Assembly: GCA_030248215.1 (NCBI GenBank)
Contig: JASANG010001402.1
Coordinates: 202,501-266,500, forward strand
DNA from: Enoplolaimus lenunculus
Lineage: Eukaryota; Nematoda; Enoplea; Enoplida; Thoracostomopsidae
Length of the DNA stretch: 64,000 nucleotides
Direction: 5' to 3'
Below the pieces are notes generated by a model. That model was not told the DNA's origin and made no database searches. It worked only from the letters and a program-made list of their open reading frames with translations. Shown piece by piece: positions 11,812-23,145 of the stretch (positions are counted from its first letter, which is position 1; each line of letters begins with the position of its first letter). The position numbers and the translations under genes were made by a program.

Positions 11812-11972
11812 TGCACTTCAAAAAACGGTAAGTCATATTGAATTTTTCCGAAATAGGCTCTACGGGAAAACACAATCTGAGTCAAATTCGACTCTGAAAA
11901 AGTCAAACGTGCGACTCAGTGAGTCAATTTGACTCTGGCGGCGTCGAATTGTACTCACCATTTTTTGCAGTG
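11812..11972. mobile_element. Foldback MITE, CACTGCAAAAAA family
   Basis: The left end GCACTTCAAAAAACGGTAAG and right end CTCACCATTTTTTGCAGTG are inverted. GAGTCAAATTCGACTC words fill the middle. It lies next to a second copy at 11987. Confidence 0.75.
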
Positions 11973-11986
11973 TGGTTTATTTTATA

Positions 11987-12208
11987 CACTGCAAAAAATG
12001 GTGAGTCAAATTGACTCTCTCCGAAATAGGCTTTTCCGGACTACACAAACTGAGTCAAATTCGACTCTGCCAGAGTCAAATTCGACTCACTGAGCGATTC
12101 ATTGAGTCAACAAATTTGACTCTGACGGAATCGAATTTTCACTCAGTTTGTGTAGTCAAGAAAAGCCTATTTCTGAGAGAGTCAATTTGACTTACCATTT
12201 TTCGCCGT
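11987..12208. mobile_element. Foldback MITE, CACTGCAAAAAA family
   Basis: It starts CACTGCAAAAAATGGTGAG after TA and ends near TTACCATTTTTCGCCG before TA. The palindromic core includes GCCTATTTCTGAGAGAGTC. It sits 14 bp beyond the preceding copy, in the same orientation. Confidence 0.8.
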
Positions 12209-12592
12209 ATACTTTAATTTGTGAAATTAGATTTTCTCAAAGACACTTAAGTTTATAAAAAACGCAAACGACGGTTACTTAAAATTCAATAATTACAAAT
12301 TTAAAGGTGATTTAAATTTGAAAAAAATCAAAAATTCAGGCTTTGCCTATTGCTGTTTTTCAATTTAGTACACCGTCAATTGCCGGTGTGGAATTCCACA
12401 AAGCGGTGAAAATTAAAGTGAACCACATATTATAGGCACCATAGCTGCCGATGTCTGGCAAAGACGTCCCATGATTATAGGTAATCTATTCAAATAGTTG
12501 GTTAGGTTGAATTAGTTTTCAACGAGAAACACCGTATTTTCGTAGCAAATGTTTAATTTTCGTTAATTTTTAAGTACTAAAAAACTCCTGTA

Positions 12593-12845
12593 CTGTAAAT
12601 TTCAGTGAGTTAATTAATCAAATCAGAGAGCGAATTAGTCCTTTCTGATTGCTTCTGAGTAAAAACAGTAAACATTAATTCGCTCTGAGTTGATTTAATT
12701 CCGGGCGAGTTAATCAATTAACTCAGAATGAGTTCATTCCATTCACAATTCTGAGTTCTGTCAGACCTTATTCAGAGCTCAGACTTCTGAGTGGATTCAA
12801 CCCATTCTGAGTTAAAACCAACCCAGAAGAATTTATAGTATATCT
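12593..12845. mobile_element. TA-type MITE, GAGTTAATTAATCAA family
   Basis: About 250 bp opening TACTGTAAATTTCAGTGAG and closing with a decayed AATTTATAGTA. Sister copies lie at about 20835-21083 and 33805-34060, sharing ACTCAGAATGAGTT, TAATATTTACTG and AATTTACAGTGTA ends. The TA next to ACTGTAAATT suggests a Tc1/mariner-type family distinct from the CACTGCAAAAAA one. Confidence 0.65.
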
Positions 12846-12943
12846 GTTTGCAAGCCAAATGTTTGCTTGATTTTATCCTCCCAATTCCATCAAATCATAA
12901 TGCATTCATATTAACAATTAACATTCTTGACTTTGGGGCATCC

Positions 12944-13153
12944 GGCCCATGTAAAGATCAGCGGCGGAACGTTTTTCTGTGGGACTAGAAAAGAGTAAGC
13001 GCAAGCTTTAGACTATTTTTTGCTTGGCTTAGGCTTACTTAGGCTTAATCTTAGGCTTAGGAATCGGCTCATTCTTACGCTTAAAATTAGGCTTAGGCTC
13101 AGGCTTAGGAATATGCTTTTAATACTGTTCCGCCACTATTCGTTACGTTGGCC
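12944..13153 (+). mobile_element. TTAGGC-bearing MITE, subfamily A
   Basis: The left end is GGCCCATGTAAAGATCAGCG and the right end is degenerate at CGTTACGTTGGCC. It has two TTAGGC-rich tracts split by GGAATCGGCTCATTCTTACGC, and GCTTTTAATACTGTTCCGCC before the right end. Flanks GGGCATCC and GAAATTCA do not match, so it is old or rearranged. Confidence 0.8.
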
Positions 13154-13481
13154 GAAATTCAAATAGTACCAGACAACCAAAGGTTCTTGATTGGAATGGA
13201 ACACTGTGGCACCTGATGTTAAGCTGCTCTCGGTGTGGTTTGTCTCTGTTTTCCACGGTTTAAAGCGTTCCTTGTAAGCTAATCGTTGGACAAGTAAAGC
13301 CAGTAGTTAAAATACGAAAACGGAAAACGGTTGTTACGAAACATTTTTTTAAATCGATGCTCAAATTTAAGATTTGTTAAAATAGCAAAAAATGCCTAAA
13401 ATTGAAAGATCGTAAGTGAATTTTGCAGAATTTTCATTCAGGAATTTTACTCTAAAATTACGATGTGATCATAAAATACTT

Positions 13482-13702
13482 GGCCAATGTAAATAACATG
13501 GGCGGAACAGTATAATATAAGCATATTCCTCAGATACATTCCTAAGTTCAAGACTAATCCTAAGCGCAAAACTGAGCTTATGCCTAATCCTGAATATCAA
13601 GCGTAAGCCTGAGCCTAAGCAAAAAATAGTCTAAACCTTATTACGCCTACTATATGTCAGTACAAAAAGAAAAACGTTCTGCCCCTGATCTTTACATTGG
13701 CC
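13482..13702 (-). mobile_element. TTAGGC-bearing MITE, subfamily A
   Basis: It is in reverse orientation: GGCCAATGTAAATAACATGG at the left and CCCCTGATCTTTACATTGGCC at the right, with CCTAAGC-type units and CAAAAAATAGTCTAAACC between. Flanks AAATACTT and ATTTTATT agree at only 4 of 8. Confidence 0.8.
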
Positions 13703-13870
13703 ATTTTATTTGGGCCATTTGAATATAAAACTTCCGACATAAAGTCAAAACTACAAAACGTAAGTAAAATCTCAGGTTTTAATATTAATTAATATATTAT
13801 GGTGCCTGTGCAAGCCAGCCATTCTTTTAAAAATATTTAGCTAAGTAAATACTCATTATCGCTTAGCGAT

Positions 13871-14067
13871 TCCATGTTACTTTTAGAGACGTCCAGGTTT
13901 CTGGCTGGTTTATAAAAGAGTAGATTTAGATTCTAGATTACATTTTTTTGCTGAGGCTTAGGCTTAGGCTTAGGCTTAGGATCACACTTCTGCAACGCTT
14001 AGGCATAGGCTCAGGCTTACGAATACACTTAATCTATACTGTTACGGGCCTAAAAGTAACACTGGCC
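13871..14067 (+). mobile_element. TTAGGC-bearing MITE, subfamily B
   Basis: It begins TTCCATGTTACTTTTAGAG and ends CCTAAAAGTAACACTGGCC. A pure run GGCTTAGGCTTAGGCTTAGG sits near 13965, and a second TTAGGC tract follows the spacer CTGCAACGC. It ends just downstream of the small secreted-protein gene on the minus strand. Confidence 0.82.
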
Positions 14068-14082
14068 GCTTAGCGTAAATTT

Positions 14083-15188
14083 TTATCGGAAAAAATTATC
14101 TTCCATAATGTCTTGCATTGTTTTGGTTCGAATCAGTATACATTCAGCCGGATGTTCGCTATTTTGCGCTCGCCACGAATAACCAGCGAAAAGTTGAGGA
14201 TATCCGTTGCACGTAACAGCACAGTGATCTTTGTCGTCCGCTTCAACCACGGTTACTTTGCCGCTGTCAATATCCGGCGGATTTTTGTACAATTTGCATC
14301 CTAAAAAGACAACTTAATTTTTAAGCTGTTTAAAAAGCACGAACATAAAGCCGTTTGTATTTTTAACGACGAGTTCTTTTTTAGTCAAAGTCCATTAATT
14401 TAATTGTGACGTCCGGCGCCGTACGTGATTAGGGTTGCGGCGGACGGCCGCAAGCGGAAGCAAGCGGAGGAAAATAGCGGCAATTGCAATCGGGCGGAGA
14501 AAACGGCGGAAGCGAGCAGGACAAACGACAGCCAAGGAAAGCGGACGGTGGCGGACTTCAACAGGTCCCGGCGGGCGGCGACGCGTGGCGGCCGACTACG
14601 GAAAAGCGATTCAAATACTGGTCTACAGTATGGCATCGGATAGTCGTACCCACAATGTTGCAAATTAACCAGGGCCATTAACTGACAAACACTAACCGTA
14701 TTTCGCAAATCACTATTCCGGTAACTTGATTGCGCGACAAGTCGCACTGATTTTGAAAATATTCAAAGGTAACGCAGCGTACTGCTAAAAGGGCCAATGT
14801 TACTTTTACCTGAGCCTAAGCCTAAACAAAAAATGTAATCTAAAATCTAAACCTACTGTTTTATAGACCCACCAGAAACCTGGACGCCCCTTAAAGTAAC
14901 ATGCATTGCTATAGAATTGTAGGATCTACGAGTCTTCGAGAAGCTCAAGATTGGAAATACTTGCTAAATCCCTAAATGTAATTGCTAGTAATATGATTAT
15001 AACGCTATACTTAATAAATATTTTCTCACTCGCTACGCTCGCTGGTAAACTAAGATTTAACAGCCTGATGAACTGTTGGTTACGATACTGCTGGCAAGTA
15101 ATTACTTACCTGTGTTGTCATTATGCTTAGCTTGAACAAGCAAGATAGCAGCGAAACACGTAATCGCTATTCCAATTTGAAATTTCAT
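14083..15188 (-). CDS. Small secreted four-cysteine protein, two exons, 98 residues
   Basis: Exon 1 (15188-15110) encodes signal peptide MKFQIGIAITCFAAILLVQA, then KHNDNT. It stops after one base of a codon at a GTAAGT donor. Exon 2 (14300-14083) follows a CTTTTTAG acceptor and supplies the other two bases, giving G-C-K-L; the phase match strongly supports the join. The mature protein of about 78 residues has four cysteines (GCKL, DHCAV, VTCNG, AECIL) and a GYSWRA segment, an arrangement like a short PAN/Apple module, which binds protein or carbohydrate. That resemblance is by eye only. The 809-bp intron holds a subfamily B element and a GC-rich block. No function is assigned. Confidence 0.72.
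14405..14650. repeat. GC-rich purine-biased block in an intron
   Basis: About 245 bp of strongly GC-rich sequence, with many GCGGA/GGCGG words, in an otherwise AT-rich intron. It opens with GACGTCCGGCGCCGTACG, which resembles the arms of the CGTACGG foldback elements at 47166 and 62946, so it may be a half copy or an internal part of that family. Open frames on both strands here reflect composition, not coding. Confidence 0.45.
14792..14904 (-). mobile_element. TTAGGC-bearing MITE, subfamily B, internally short
   Basis: It runs from GGCCAATGTTACTTTTACC to CCCCTTAAAGTAACATG and contains TGTAATCTAAAATCTAAACC and CCAGAAACCTGGACGCCCC. The terminal GGCC at the right and one TTAGGC tract are missing. 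It lies inside the intron of the four-cysteine gene. Confidence 0.75.
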
Positions 15189-15464
15189 AGCTAATTCACA
15201 GCTAATACACCGTAGATTAAATATACGTATATATGCAGTAAAATCTCAAAAACTCAATCCGTTCACACGTGCAAGTTATTGCAATTGCAATTTACCGATG
15301 CATCTTTTGGGTGCAAGTTGCAGCTGCAAGTATTTGCAAAAACAATTTTAATAGAAATATTGACATAAAGCGAACAAATTGCAGGTGTTTGTTATATTAA
15401 ATGACTGATGTTTCCAATGACTTGATTAATCGTCTCAGTTAGCGAATGGTTGCGTCATCGCATG

Positions 15465-15535
15465 ATTAGGCTTAGGCTCAGGCTCAAACTTAGAATTAAA
15501 CTTAGGCGTATTCTTATGCCTAGGTTCTGGTATGT
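15465..15535. repeat. Short TTAGGC-like tract
   Basis: ATTAGGCTTAGGCTCAGGC followed by degenerate units. No terminal repeats remain. Confidence 0.4.
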
Positions 15536-15567
15536 GGTGTGGACTTTATGTGGTCAAAATTAAACAA

Positions 15568-15765
15568 CAGTGCCGGAGCAGGCAGGGATGTGGGCTCCCC
15601 TCAAATTTCAGGGTGGGGCCCCAAACTCGCGAGCGAAGCGATTGAGACAAGCCAGACGCATTTTAAAACTATAAGCGGTTTTTTTTCAACCGGTTCGGCT
15701 GGAAACCCCTTTAGGGTTGAGGGACCCCCAAATAGGGGGCATGGGGAGTGGCTACTCCGGCCCTG
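15568..15765. mobile_element. hAT-type MITE, CAGTGCCGGAGCAGGC family
   Basis: The left end CAGTGCCGGAGCAGGC and right end GCTACTCCGGCCCTG are inverted. Flanking 8-mers TTAAACAA and TGAAACAA match at 7 of 8. Relatives lie at 24518-24769 and 40949-41109. Terminal CAG and the 8-bp duplication fit hAT. Confidence 0.82.
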
Positions 15766-15829
15766 TGAAACAAAGCATTTAAAACTCCTCAACAAATGAC
15801 ATACTGGCCAAACGTCTATTAATAAATAT

Positions 15830-15885
15830 AAGTATAATCTTAAGCGTAATCCTAAGCCTAAGCCTAAGTCTAAGCATAATGATTG
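15830..15885. repeat. Short CCTAAG tract
   Basis: CCTAAGCCTAAGCCTAAG and variants, the complement strand of TTAGGC, without element ends. Confidence 0.45.
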
Positions 15886-16226
15886 GCGACGTATTGTCCA
15901 ATCGATGATATTTCGGATTACAAGTTGTCGGTCGACGAATTGTACTGGTACCGTGCAAATTGTTAGTCTTTTGAACACATTAACACGGTACAATACTGAA
16001 AGTAGGTAATGCCAAAATAAGTGTTGAACAATAAATATCAAAACAAATCCAATTCAAGTAGGTAACCATAGCACTGTTGACCAGAAGGGTAACTAAGATT
16101 GCAACAAAAATATTGTAGCCAAGATCAACCAAAAATGTTCAGTCTTACGGAACGCTAACTTCGATAAACTACATCTTAAGGCTCTTAAAATATGAGGCAT
16201 ATTGTGCAATGGCAAATTTTATACAA

Positions 16227-16395
16227 GGCCCATGTAAACATCAAAGGCGGAACGTTATTCCGTGTGGCTGGAAGTGAGTAAGCTTAAGCTTTAGCCAAAT
16301 TTTTTTGCTTAGGCTTAGGCTTAACTTTAGGTATAAGCTCATTTTTACGCTTAGGCATGGGCTTAAGCTTACGATAAGGGATATGCTTAAGCGAC
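16227..16395 (+). mobile_element. TTAGGC-bearing MITE, subfamily A, right end lost
   Basis: The left end GGCCCATGTAAACATCAAAG, then GTAAGCTTAAGCTTTAGCC and TTAGGCTTAGGC, ending near GGGATATGCTTAAGCG where homology stops. The right terminus is absent. Confidence 0.7.
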
Positions 16396-16545
16396 CAACA
16401 GATGAACAACTTCAATCCGAAAGCCGAAAATTTTGCCTTTTCTTTCAACCCGTTCAAGAATTCTGAGGAATATGTATCTCGATAACTCTTGAACACGCCC
16501 CAGGCCGTGAGAAGTTCTTTAAAAGGAAATATTAATAAACTCTTC

Positions 16546-16769
16546 GGTTTATGTTAGTTTAAAGGGCGTCCAGGTTTCTGGTGGGTCTGAAAGCGTAGGT
16601 TTAGGTTGTAGATTACATTTTTTGCTTAGGCTCAGGCTTAGGCTTAGCAACACACTTTTTCAACGCTTAAGCATACGCTTCGGCTTAGGCTTTGGAACAC
16701 ATTTTTGCAACGCTTAGGCGTAGGCTTACGAATACGCTTAACTGTTACACCCCTAAAATAACATTGGCC
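16546..16769 (+). mobile_element. TTAGGC-bearing MITE, subfamily B with three tracts
   Basis: GGGCGTCCAGGTTTCTGGTGG at the left and CCCCTAAAATAACATTGGCC at the right frame three TTAGGC-like tracts rather than two. The two spacers both read AACACATTTTTGCAACGC-like, so one tract plus spacer was duplicated. The left GGCC end is decayed. Confidence 0.75.
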
Positions 16770-16799
16770 AACTTTTCGCTATAAACGTTTGAGATAGAA

Positions 16800-19700
16800 C
16801 TGGATATGGTAGCTCAAAAGTTATTGCCGAAGTTATAAAATAGGCCAAGAAAGATATATACTCCAATTTGGCAATTACGACGCCCTAAGCATAGACAACA
16901 ATTCTTGGTCAGGACAGCCAGAACATTGAATAGTTGTAAAGGCAGTGCAGTGTAACACTGCGAACTTAATAACAGAAATTCAATTCAGTCAGCACTCTGG
17001 AGAACAACTTCTTAACTAAATTCGAAGGTAACCAAAGCAGGGAAAACGCTATATTTCTTACAAAAAATAGTACAGTGCACACGACAAATCAATTAAAGTC
17101 AATACTCCCACGCCCAACATGAAATACGTACACGCTCCAGAACTTCTAAAAATATCACAAACCGCTTTGACGCAAAATTAATCCGTACCACTGTCACCCC
17201 AAAATAAAATAATCGAAGGAAAATATACGATTCTCTTACAGGTTGTATTACTAATTGATCAATAAAACCACTGTTGATCGACAATTTCAATCCCTAGACA
17301 ACTACTAGTCTACTCAATGTCGCAAAAGTTATCATCAAAATTTCTTCCAAGTTGCTGTGAAACTTCAATCAGATTTTTAGTTCCGCCCAGTAGCAGCAGG
17401 TTCCCAGAAATTAATTAGTATGTTCGTTTCACGCAAATACTAGACCACTATCCCGTAATTTCTCTCGAATACACGATTCCGTGCTTTTTAAAATTAAAAT
17501 AGACAAATATGGTACCTTTACAGGATCAGAACTTTTCGTACGCAACTGGAAATCTGCGCGGGGCACAAGTACAATACTCGGCAATACCTACTCTCTAGGT
17601 ATACCAGAAAAAATTCCAGTTGCAACCTTTAAGAGCTTAACTATACGCCAAATTTTCGCTTCGAAACGCGCTCCCAAAATTTCAGTACAAAATACACACG
17701 CGTTACTAACGTTTCGTGAATTCAAATCAGTTAGTAATTACTTTAATCACACGTTATTCTCTAAATTGGTCGGATCAAAAATGCCTCTTACAAGTAAAAT
17801 TAAAACAAGTGAACCTTAACAGCCGCGTAGTCAAGTACAGATATTCAAGCAAACCGGCGCTAGTATAACCTCGATACAATTCAACAGCACTTCCCCAAAT
17901 ACATTCTCTCCCCCCTTGACGACTAGTGCCAAGCGCTTATACAACCGCTGTGTTAAAGGTTAATTACAACAGATGAAAAACTATGAAATCTTTACAGATT
18001 CTGCGCATACAATTGATCTCGTGATTATTCAAGGTTTTCTCAGAAATTTTGCAAAATTCACAAAAACGTCGCTAAAAAGCTGTTTTGTCGTCGAACCTAA
18101 GTTTTTAGAACAGTTTTTAAACTTTCAAAACCACTAAAAACTCTAAAATTTTATGTTTTTTACCCCAAATCCTTTAGTTTCAAAACAAAATTTTCCTCGA
18201 TAAATTCTCAGAAATCCACAAAAACACACAATTTTGACTTCTCAGGGGCTTTCCAGTGTGTTTAAACTCTAATAATTGCCATTTTCTAAAATTGTTCAAC
18301 AGGAGCTACTCGATTGTACTTTAAGAAAAAAATTAATCCTGTCCAAATATAAGCATCCAAACTTTTATGATCAGTATCCGTAAGGTGGCCATAATTTTAA
18401 ACCGCAACTTAAATGCACCACTAATTTGTAATTACTACTGTCACCGGCATTCCATGAACACTCTGCACTGTTAAAGCATGCAGACTGTAGCACTGAGATT
18501 ATCGAAGAAATGCTCGTACATCATATATTATCCCGGCTGTAGCCTACACAACGAACATTGGATATTTATTCCGAAGAGGGACAAAATTTGCCAAAAATAG
18601 TTCACTTTAAGGTTTTTCTTAAATTATTTTCATGATTAAAAAAATTTAGAAAAAGAACCACACGATTTTTGTAATCGCAACCGCCACTAGTTAGAATGTT
18701 CCGCTACAACTTCCTACTTAAACGCAATACGACTTCATCTTATTAGCAATTTTTACAAAAGAAATCTCCGCTGTACACAATAAATACAATCTGCTCCTCA
18801 TCGCACGTATTTTAACACATCGGTAAAAAACACAAGAATTACCTACTAGCACTCCTCGCATAAAATATCACTGTACATTATATGCATTCCATGTATACAT
18901 ACCTACACACTGTACAACGATACATAATAATTGGGATAAGCCAAACAATTCCAACAATTAAAAAAGGTGGGGGGTTGGCCTAACATTTCAGCTACCCCTA
19001 CGCTGCACCCCTCTGGACTTATTGAAAACGAGCTCCCGCGAGGTTCTTCTCACTTCGTAATTCCTGTCTGTCAACCATTGTGCTCACTTCAACACTACCG
19101 ACTGCTGTTGATCCAAGCGACGACATTCGAAAAATATTAAAACTGAGCCCACACCCTGTAAAACACTTACCACGATCCAGTTAGTGATGCTTCAATTTTC
19201 CAGCAGACCATTTCGCTAAACTCCACTATTCATCGCAGCAAAATAATCAGCGTTTCGCCAAGTGTTCTGTAATAAATTCTTCAACCAGTCGACAGCAGCA
19301 TAATGAAAGAATAATTCCTGAAATCAAAATAATAAAACAGCGTATATAAATACAGTTAACATATCCATATAAATTGTATGATGAAGATAAAAACCTATGG
19401 CGTCTTTACAGGTAAATACGTGTACATTGGTAGCAGGGTATGGCTTCTTTACAGAAGAAAACGTATTTTCTGATACGGAATATAGTACTCAATCCAAAAA
19501 TCGCATGAGTAATCATATTTTTCCATATTTTGTCTAAAATCCGTAATTTTCAAAACAAAATTTTAGCTTTAAATTAACAAAAATTTACCTAAAAACAATG
19601 TTTTGTCTTCCAAGGGTTGGTTCGTGGATCTTCCAATTCTCAGAATTATTTTCCTTCAAATTAAAATTAATTCCCTGGGAAAAAAGTACTTACACTTATG

Positions 19701-20100
19701 CAATCACATTCCGTAAGGAGACCATAAATTTACATCATGAAATTATTAAAGTACAAGCCCAGCAATCTGATTACTATGTAATTCTGGTACAAACTCCATG
19801 CATAATTAAAACCCTAAGCGTATCCTGCACAAGTTCGCAAACTGCACATCTGCACTAAAACATGCACCAGATGCAGTGCAAAATGAAAGCCTTAGAGCCG
19901 TGCATATGTAAAGCTACAACTACTACTACAACTGCAATGACGAAGGAATAACAGCAGCACCTGCAAAACATATTCGTGCAATGCATCTCGCACATAAACA
20001 CGCTTCTACATAAATACAATTTTTCATATTTTATATACATATGCTATATGCAAACATATAAACATATACAAAGTTTTTTAAAACAAAAACTTACCACAAA
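16800..20100. other. AT-rich region without a recognised gene
   Basis: About 3.3 kb with few repeats. On the minus strand, a short frame MVCWKIEASLTGS near 19220-19175 ends at a good GTAAGTG donor, and another frame starts MSSLGSTAVGSVE near 19125. Either could be a 5' exon, but no partner exon was found. Plus-strand frames at 17481-17819 and 19598-19858 lack ATG starts or family resemblance. Confidence 0.4.
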
Positions 20101-20684
20101 ATACTCACACGCGTAACAATATCATTACAGGGGGAGATGGGAATGAATTATTCCGCCAAATAAAAAAACGGGGGAATTGTTAGAATTTCAGATTTTCCTC
20201 ACGCTACAGCAATTTATTAATATATTAAACTTAATTGGTTAATCAGTTAAATAACAGCGTGGTCTATAGACCTAACCATTCTTATATATGTTGTAAACCA
20301 ATCTGCTAAGCATGAGAGTTAGTAATGGGCCCAGATCAATCTGCTATCCGAAGCCATTTACAAATTTCCTGGACGAAATAGTGATCGAGTGTAGCAAAAC
20401 AGCCGCGATGCAAAACCAGCGATGATTGGCTATCGTAATTGCGTCAGACAACATAATCAAATATGATTGGACAATAGGTTGGATAGCAGCAAAGGTTTAG
20501 AAAAATTGCTGTTATATACATAAAATAGTAGATTGGCCAAAGCCAATTAGCAATTGGTCTAAAAAGCACACTGGCCTACAGCTTCTACATTATACAAGTA
20601 ACTGGTCTAGTGCAGCTAAATTTGCCTGAATATCAATATACATGGTATTGTATGTAAGTGTACAATTAAATATACCTACTCCAT

Positions 20685-21280
20685 AATATCTTAAACTAAA
20701 CTATTCTAGTGGTACGTATTAAGCTAAAATTCTAGAGTAACTAAACTAGCTGGTAGGTTATGCGTAAACTGATTACAAATCGGACATTTTTTAATTTAAT
20801 GTAAACCGTATCAATTCTGAAACTACATACAATTTAAATTGCAGTGAGTCGATTTTAGCTCAGAATGTGTTGAATCCAATAAGAGGTCTGTGCTCTGAAT
20901 TAGATCTTTTAGAACTCATAATTCTGAATTGATCTTAACTCATTGTGAGTAAATTAATCAACTAGCCAGGAATTAAATTAGATCAGAATGAGTTAATATT
21001 TACTGTTATTCACTCAGAAATAACCACAAATAGCTAATTCTCTCTCTGAGATGATGAATCAACTCATTGGAATTTACAGTGTAGGTTCTGAGCAGCCCGC
21101 CCTTAAACCGAAAATATGTTTAGCTTAAACTCGTCCTAAACTTAAAAATATTTTGTCTAAACTTAAAATTTTTATTTCTGTTACTCCGTCCAGGCATTTA
21201 AAGGTTTTACTCAAACGTATATTCAAGTTGAGTTGCTTGAACTATAATTTAAGTTTAAGTTTTTTGAAGGAAATGTTATG
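20685..21280. repeat. AAACTTAAA-rich dispersed repeat, interrupted by a MITE
   Basis: TTAAGCTAAAATTCTAGAG, TAACTAAACTAGCTGG and TTTAAGTTTAAGTTTTTTG words match a longer copy at about 56645-57005 in adenylosuccinate lyase intron 5. The copy here is split by a TA-type MITE at about 20835-21083. Class unknown. Confidence 0.55.
20835..21083. mobile_element. TA-type MITE, GAGTTAATTAATCAA family
   Basis: About 250 bp opening with AAATTGCAGTGAGTCGATT and closing with CAACTCATTGGAATTTACAG before TGTA. It shares CTCAGAATGAGTT, AGGAATTAAAT and TAATATTTACTGTTATT with the copies at 12593 and 33805. It is nested in another repeat. Confidence 0.65.
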
Positions 21281-21477
21281 TTTATTTACTATAAAGTCCA
21301 CGTATACCTGGTGGGTTTGTTCGGTTTGTAACTGTTTTGATTTAAAAGTCGCTGCGCCTTTGGACATAAAACATCTGCTGCGCCCACGTAAAAATGCACC
21401 TCTAAAATAGTGCTGATTAGCGGAAAATTGCTAAAATAAGCTATCTTTTCAACGATTCAATAAAGGTTAGGCTTTTG

Positions 21478-21678
21478 CGCCCATGTTACTTTAACGGGCG
21501 TCCAGATTTCTAGTGGGTCCATAAAAGAGTAGGTTTATATTCTAGATTACATTTTTTGCTTAGACTTAGGCTTAGGCTTAGGCTTAGACTTAGGAACACA
21601 TTTTTGTAACGCTTAGGCTTAGGCTTAGGCTTAGGAATAGCTTAATCTACTGGTACGCCTCTTAAAGTAACATTGGCC
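21478..21678 (+). mobile_element. TTAGGC-bearing MITE, subfamily B, perfect 8-bp duplication
   Basis: It runs CGCCCATGTTACTTTAACGG to CTTAAAGTAACATTGGCC, with two TTAGGC tracts. It is flanked by identical GGCTTTTG at 21470-21477 and 21679-21686. This fixes the target-duplication length at 8 bp for subfamily B. No coding sequence. Confidence 0.93.
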
Positions 21679-22680
21679 GGCTTTTGTTGACGTTGGCCTA
21701 AAATTTCTTACCAATGCCAAGGTGCAGTTTTAATTTTATTGGGGCAATGAAGTACAAACACAAGCCGGCATGCAATTTGATGCATTGCGCTGTATAGTAT
21801 GGTATTGCAATATTTTGGCCCATGTTAATACTTTTGGGGTCGCTCGATTAATGATAAGATTGCAAAAAGTATTTTTCAACTAATTGGTTAGAAAACATAT
21901 TGCAAGTTTCGACCCTGGAAAGAAAGAGGGACTTCCGGTTGAAACCGGTCAGGATCTTCTTAACCGAATTCTTAACATTTAAGCAACTTTTTTGGTGTAA
22001 CTCAAATTTTCTAAGCTCAACGCACAGCAGCGTGCATCGATTAGGTCATAAAACAGCTATCAAAGATGTTCCGTAGCCAGAAACAGGCCATGGGGGCTCG
22101 GCACCACTTTGAAAAATGTTGCCCCCTGTAGAATATTTTCAACATTTGTTGGAAGTCATCGAAAACACTTGTATGCCCCTCTTAAAGAAATTTACCCCTT
22201 CCCCCTAGCAAGGTGGGCAGACTATGGCCCTAGGAACAAAGATCCCAATAAGCCAGTACCTTCACTGAAGAATAATAAACAAACAAGCATTCTGCGACCC
22301 GTGGTTCTGGCCCTGGGCACACCCATGCTAAACCAAACCTAATTTTTTCTTGCAGGATTAGCAATAATTTGTGGCAAAAAACCCTGTTTTTGCTTTGCCT
22401 AAATTTTATTGATTGCGCAATGTTTGCAAACATTGCAAGATTTTGCAAATGTCTGATAAAATTTAATTGGAATTTGTTTATTTGTTTACGTTTTTAATAT
22501 ATTTAAAATACAGCTTTCACACTGTGATACTTTTAGTATCGGGTGCTTTTTGACCAGCTTACAACTCTTACACAAGGCTCTCTGTGGGCTCAGGCGGTGC
22601 TAAAGGTTGCAGGTATTTTTTCTGTTTTAAGCGTTTTTTATTGTTTCCTGTATGAATACTTCCTATTTCATCTGAGACCT

Positions 22681-22906
22681 GAGCCCGTATTCTCATATGT
22701 GTGTAGCGCCTATGACAAGTTGGTGATAGGTCTTGTTATACTGTCAAACCAGGAAACGGTAATGTTTGAAATTAAGCACATTTATTGCATTCGACTTTAC
22801 TTTACTTCTGTGCAAATTTTGAGATCCGCAAACGCATCAGTTGGTTAGTTTGAAAAGCTATTACTAACTGGCGATAGGTGCTATATGCATTTGAGAATAT
22901 GGGCCC
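22681..22906. mobile_element. PIF/Harbinger-type MITE, GGGCCCGTATTCTC family
   Basis: The left end GAGCCCGTATTCTCATATG and right end CATTTGAGAATATGGGCCC are inverted, with GATAGGT blocks and CATTTATTGCATTCGA inside. Length is 226 bp, close to the 225 bp of the copies at 34447 and 53198. A half copy follows at 22986-23145, cut by the next element. Confidence 0.75.
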
Positions 22907-23145
22907 GCATTTTATGGCAGAATTCGAACCTTGATACTCTCAGATAACTGGCTCTTGATTGAGTATTTACAGCCTGACGCTATGAACCATATTCTCAAAT
23001 GAGCGCTTATCACCAGTTAGCGATAGGTTTTCAAACTCACGAACTTGTGTTGTTGCAAGTCTCAAAATTTACACAGAAGTGGGACAAATCAAATTTGAAA
23101 AATATGCTGATTTCCGATGTTCGCCATTCACTGAGTCGAAAGGTT

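Noticed and set aside
14400-14747. Overlapping frames of 65-115 codons on both strands
   Set aside because: They arise from the GC-rich block, where stop codons are rare; no start context or family likeness.
15601-16041. 146-codon minus-strand frame
   Set aside because: It passes through a hAT-type MITE and a CCTAAG tract (giving an LGLGLGLRLRLYLYL run), so it is repeat-derived.
17481-17819. 112-codon plus-strand frame
   Set aside because: It starts without ATG, and no flanking splice sites or homology were recognised; chance in an AT-rich region cannot be excluded.
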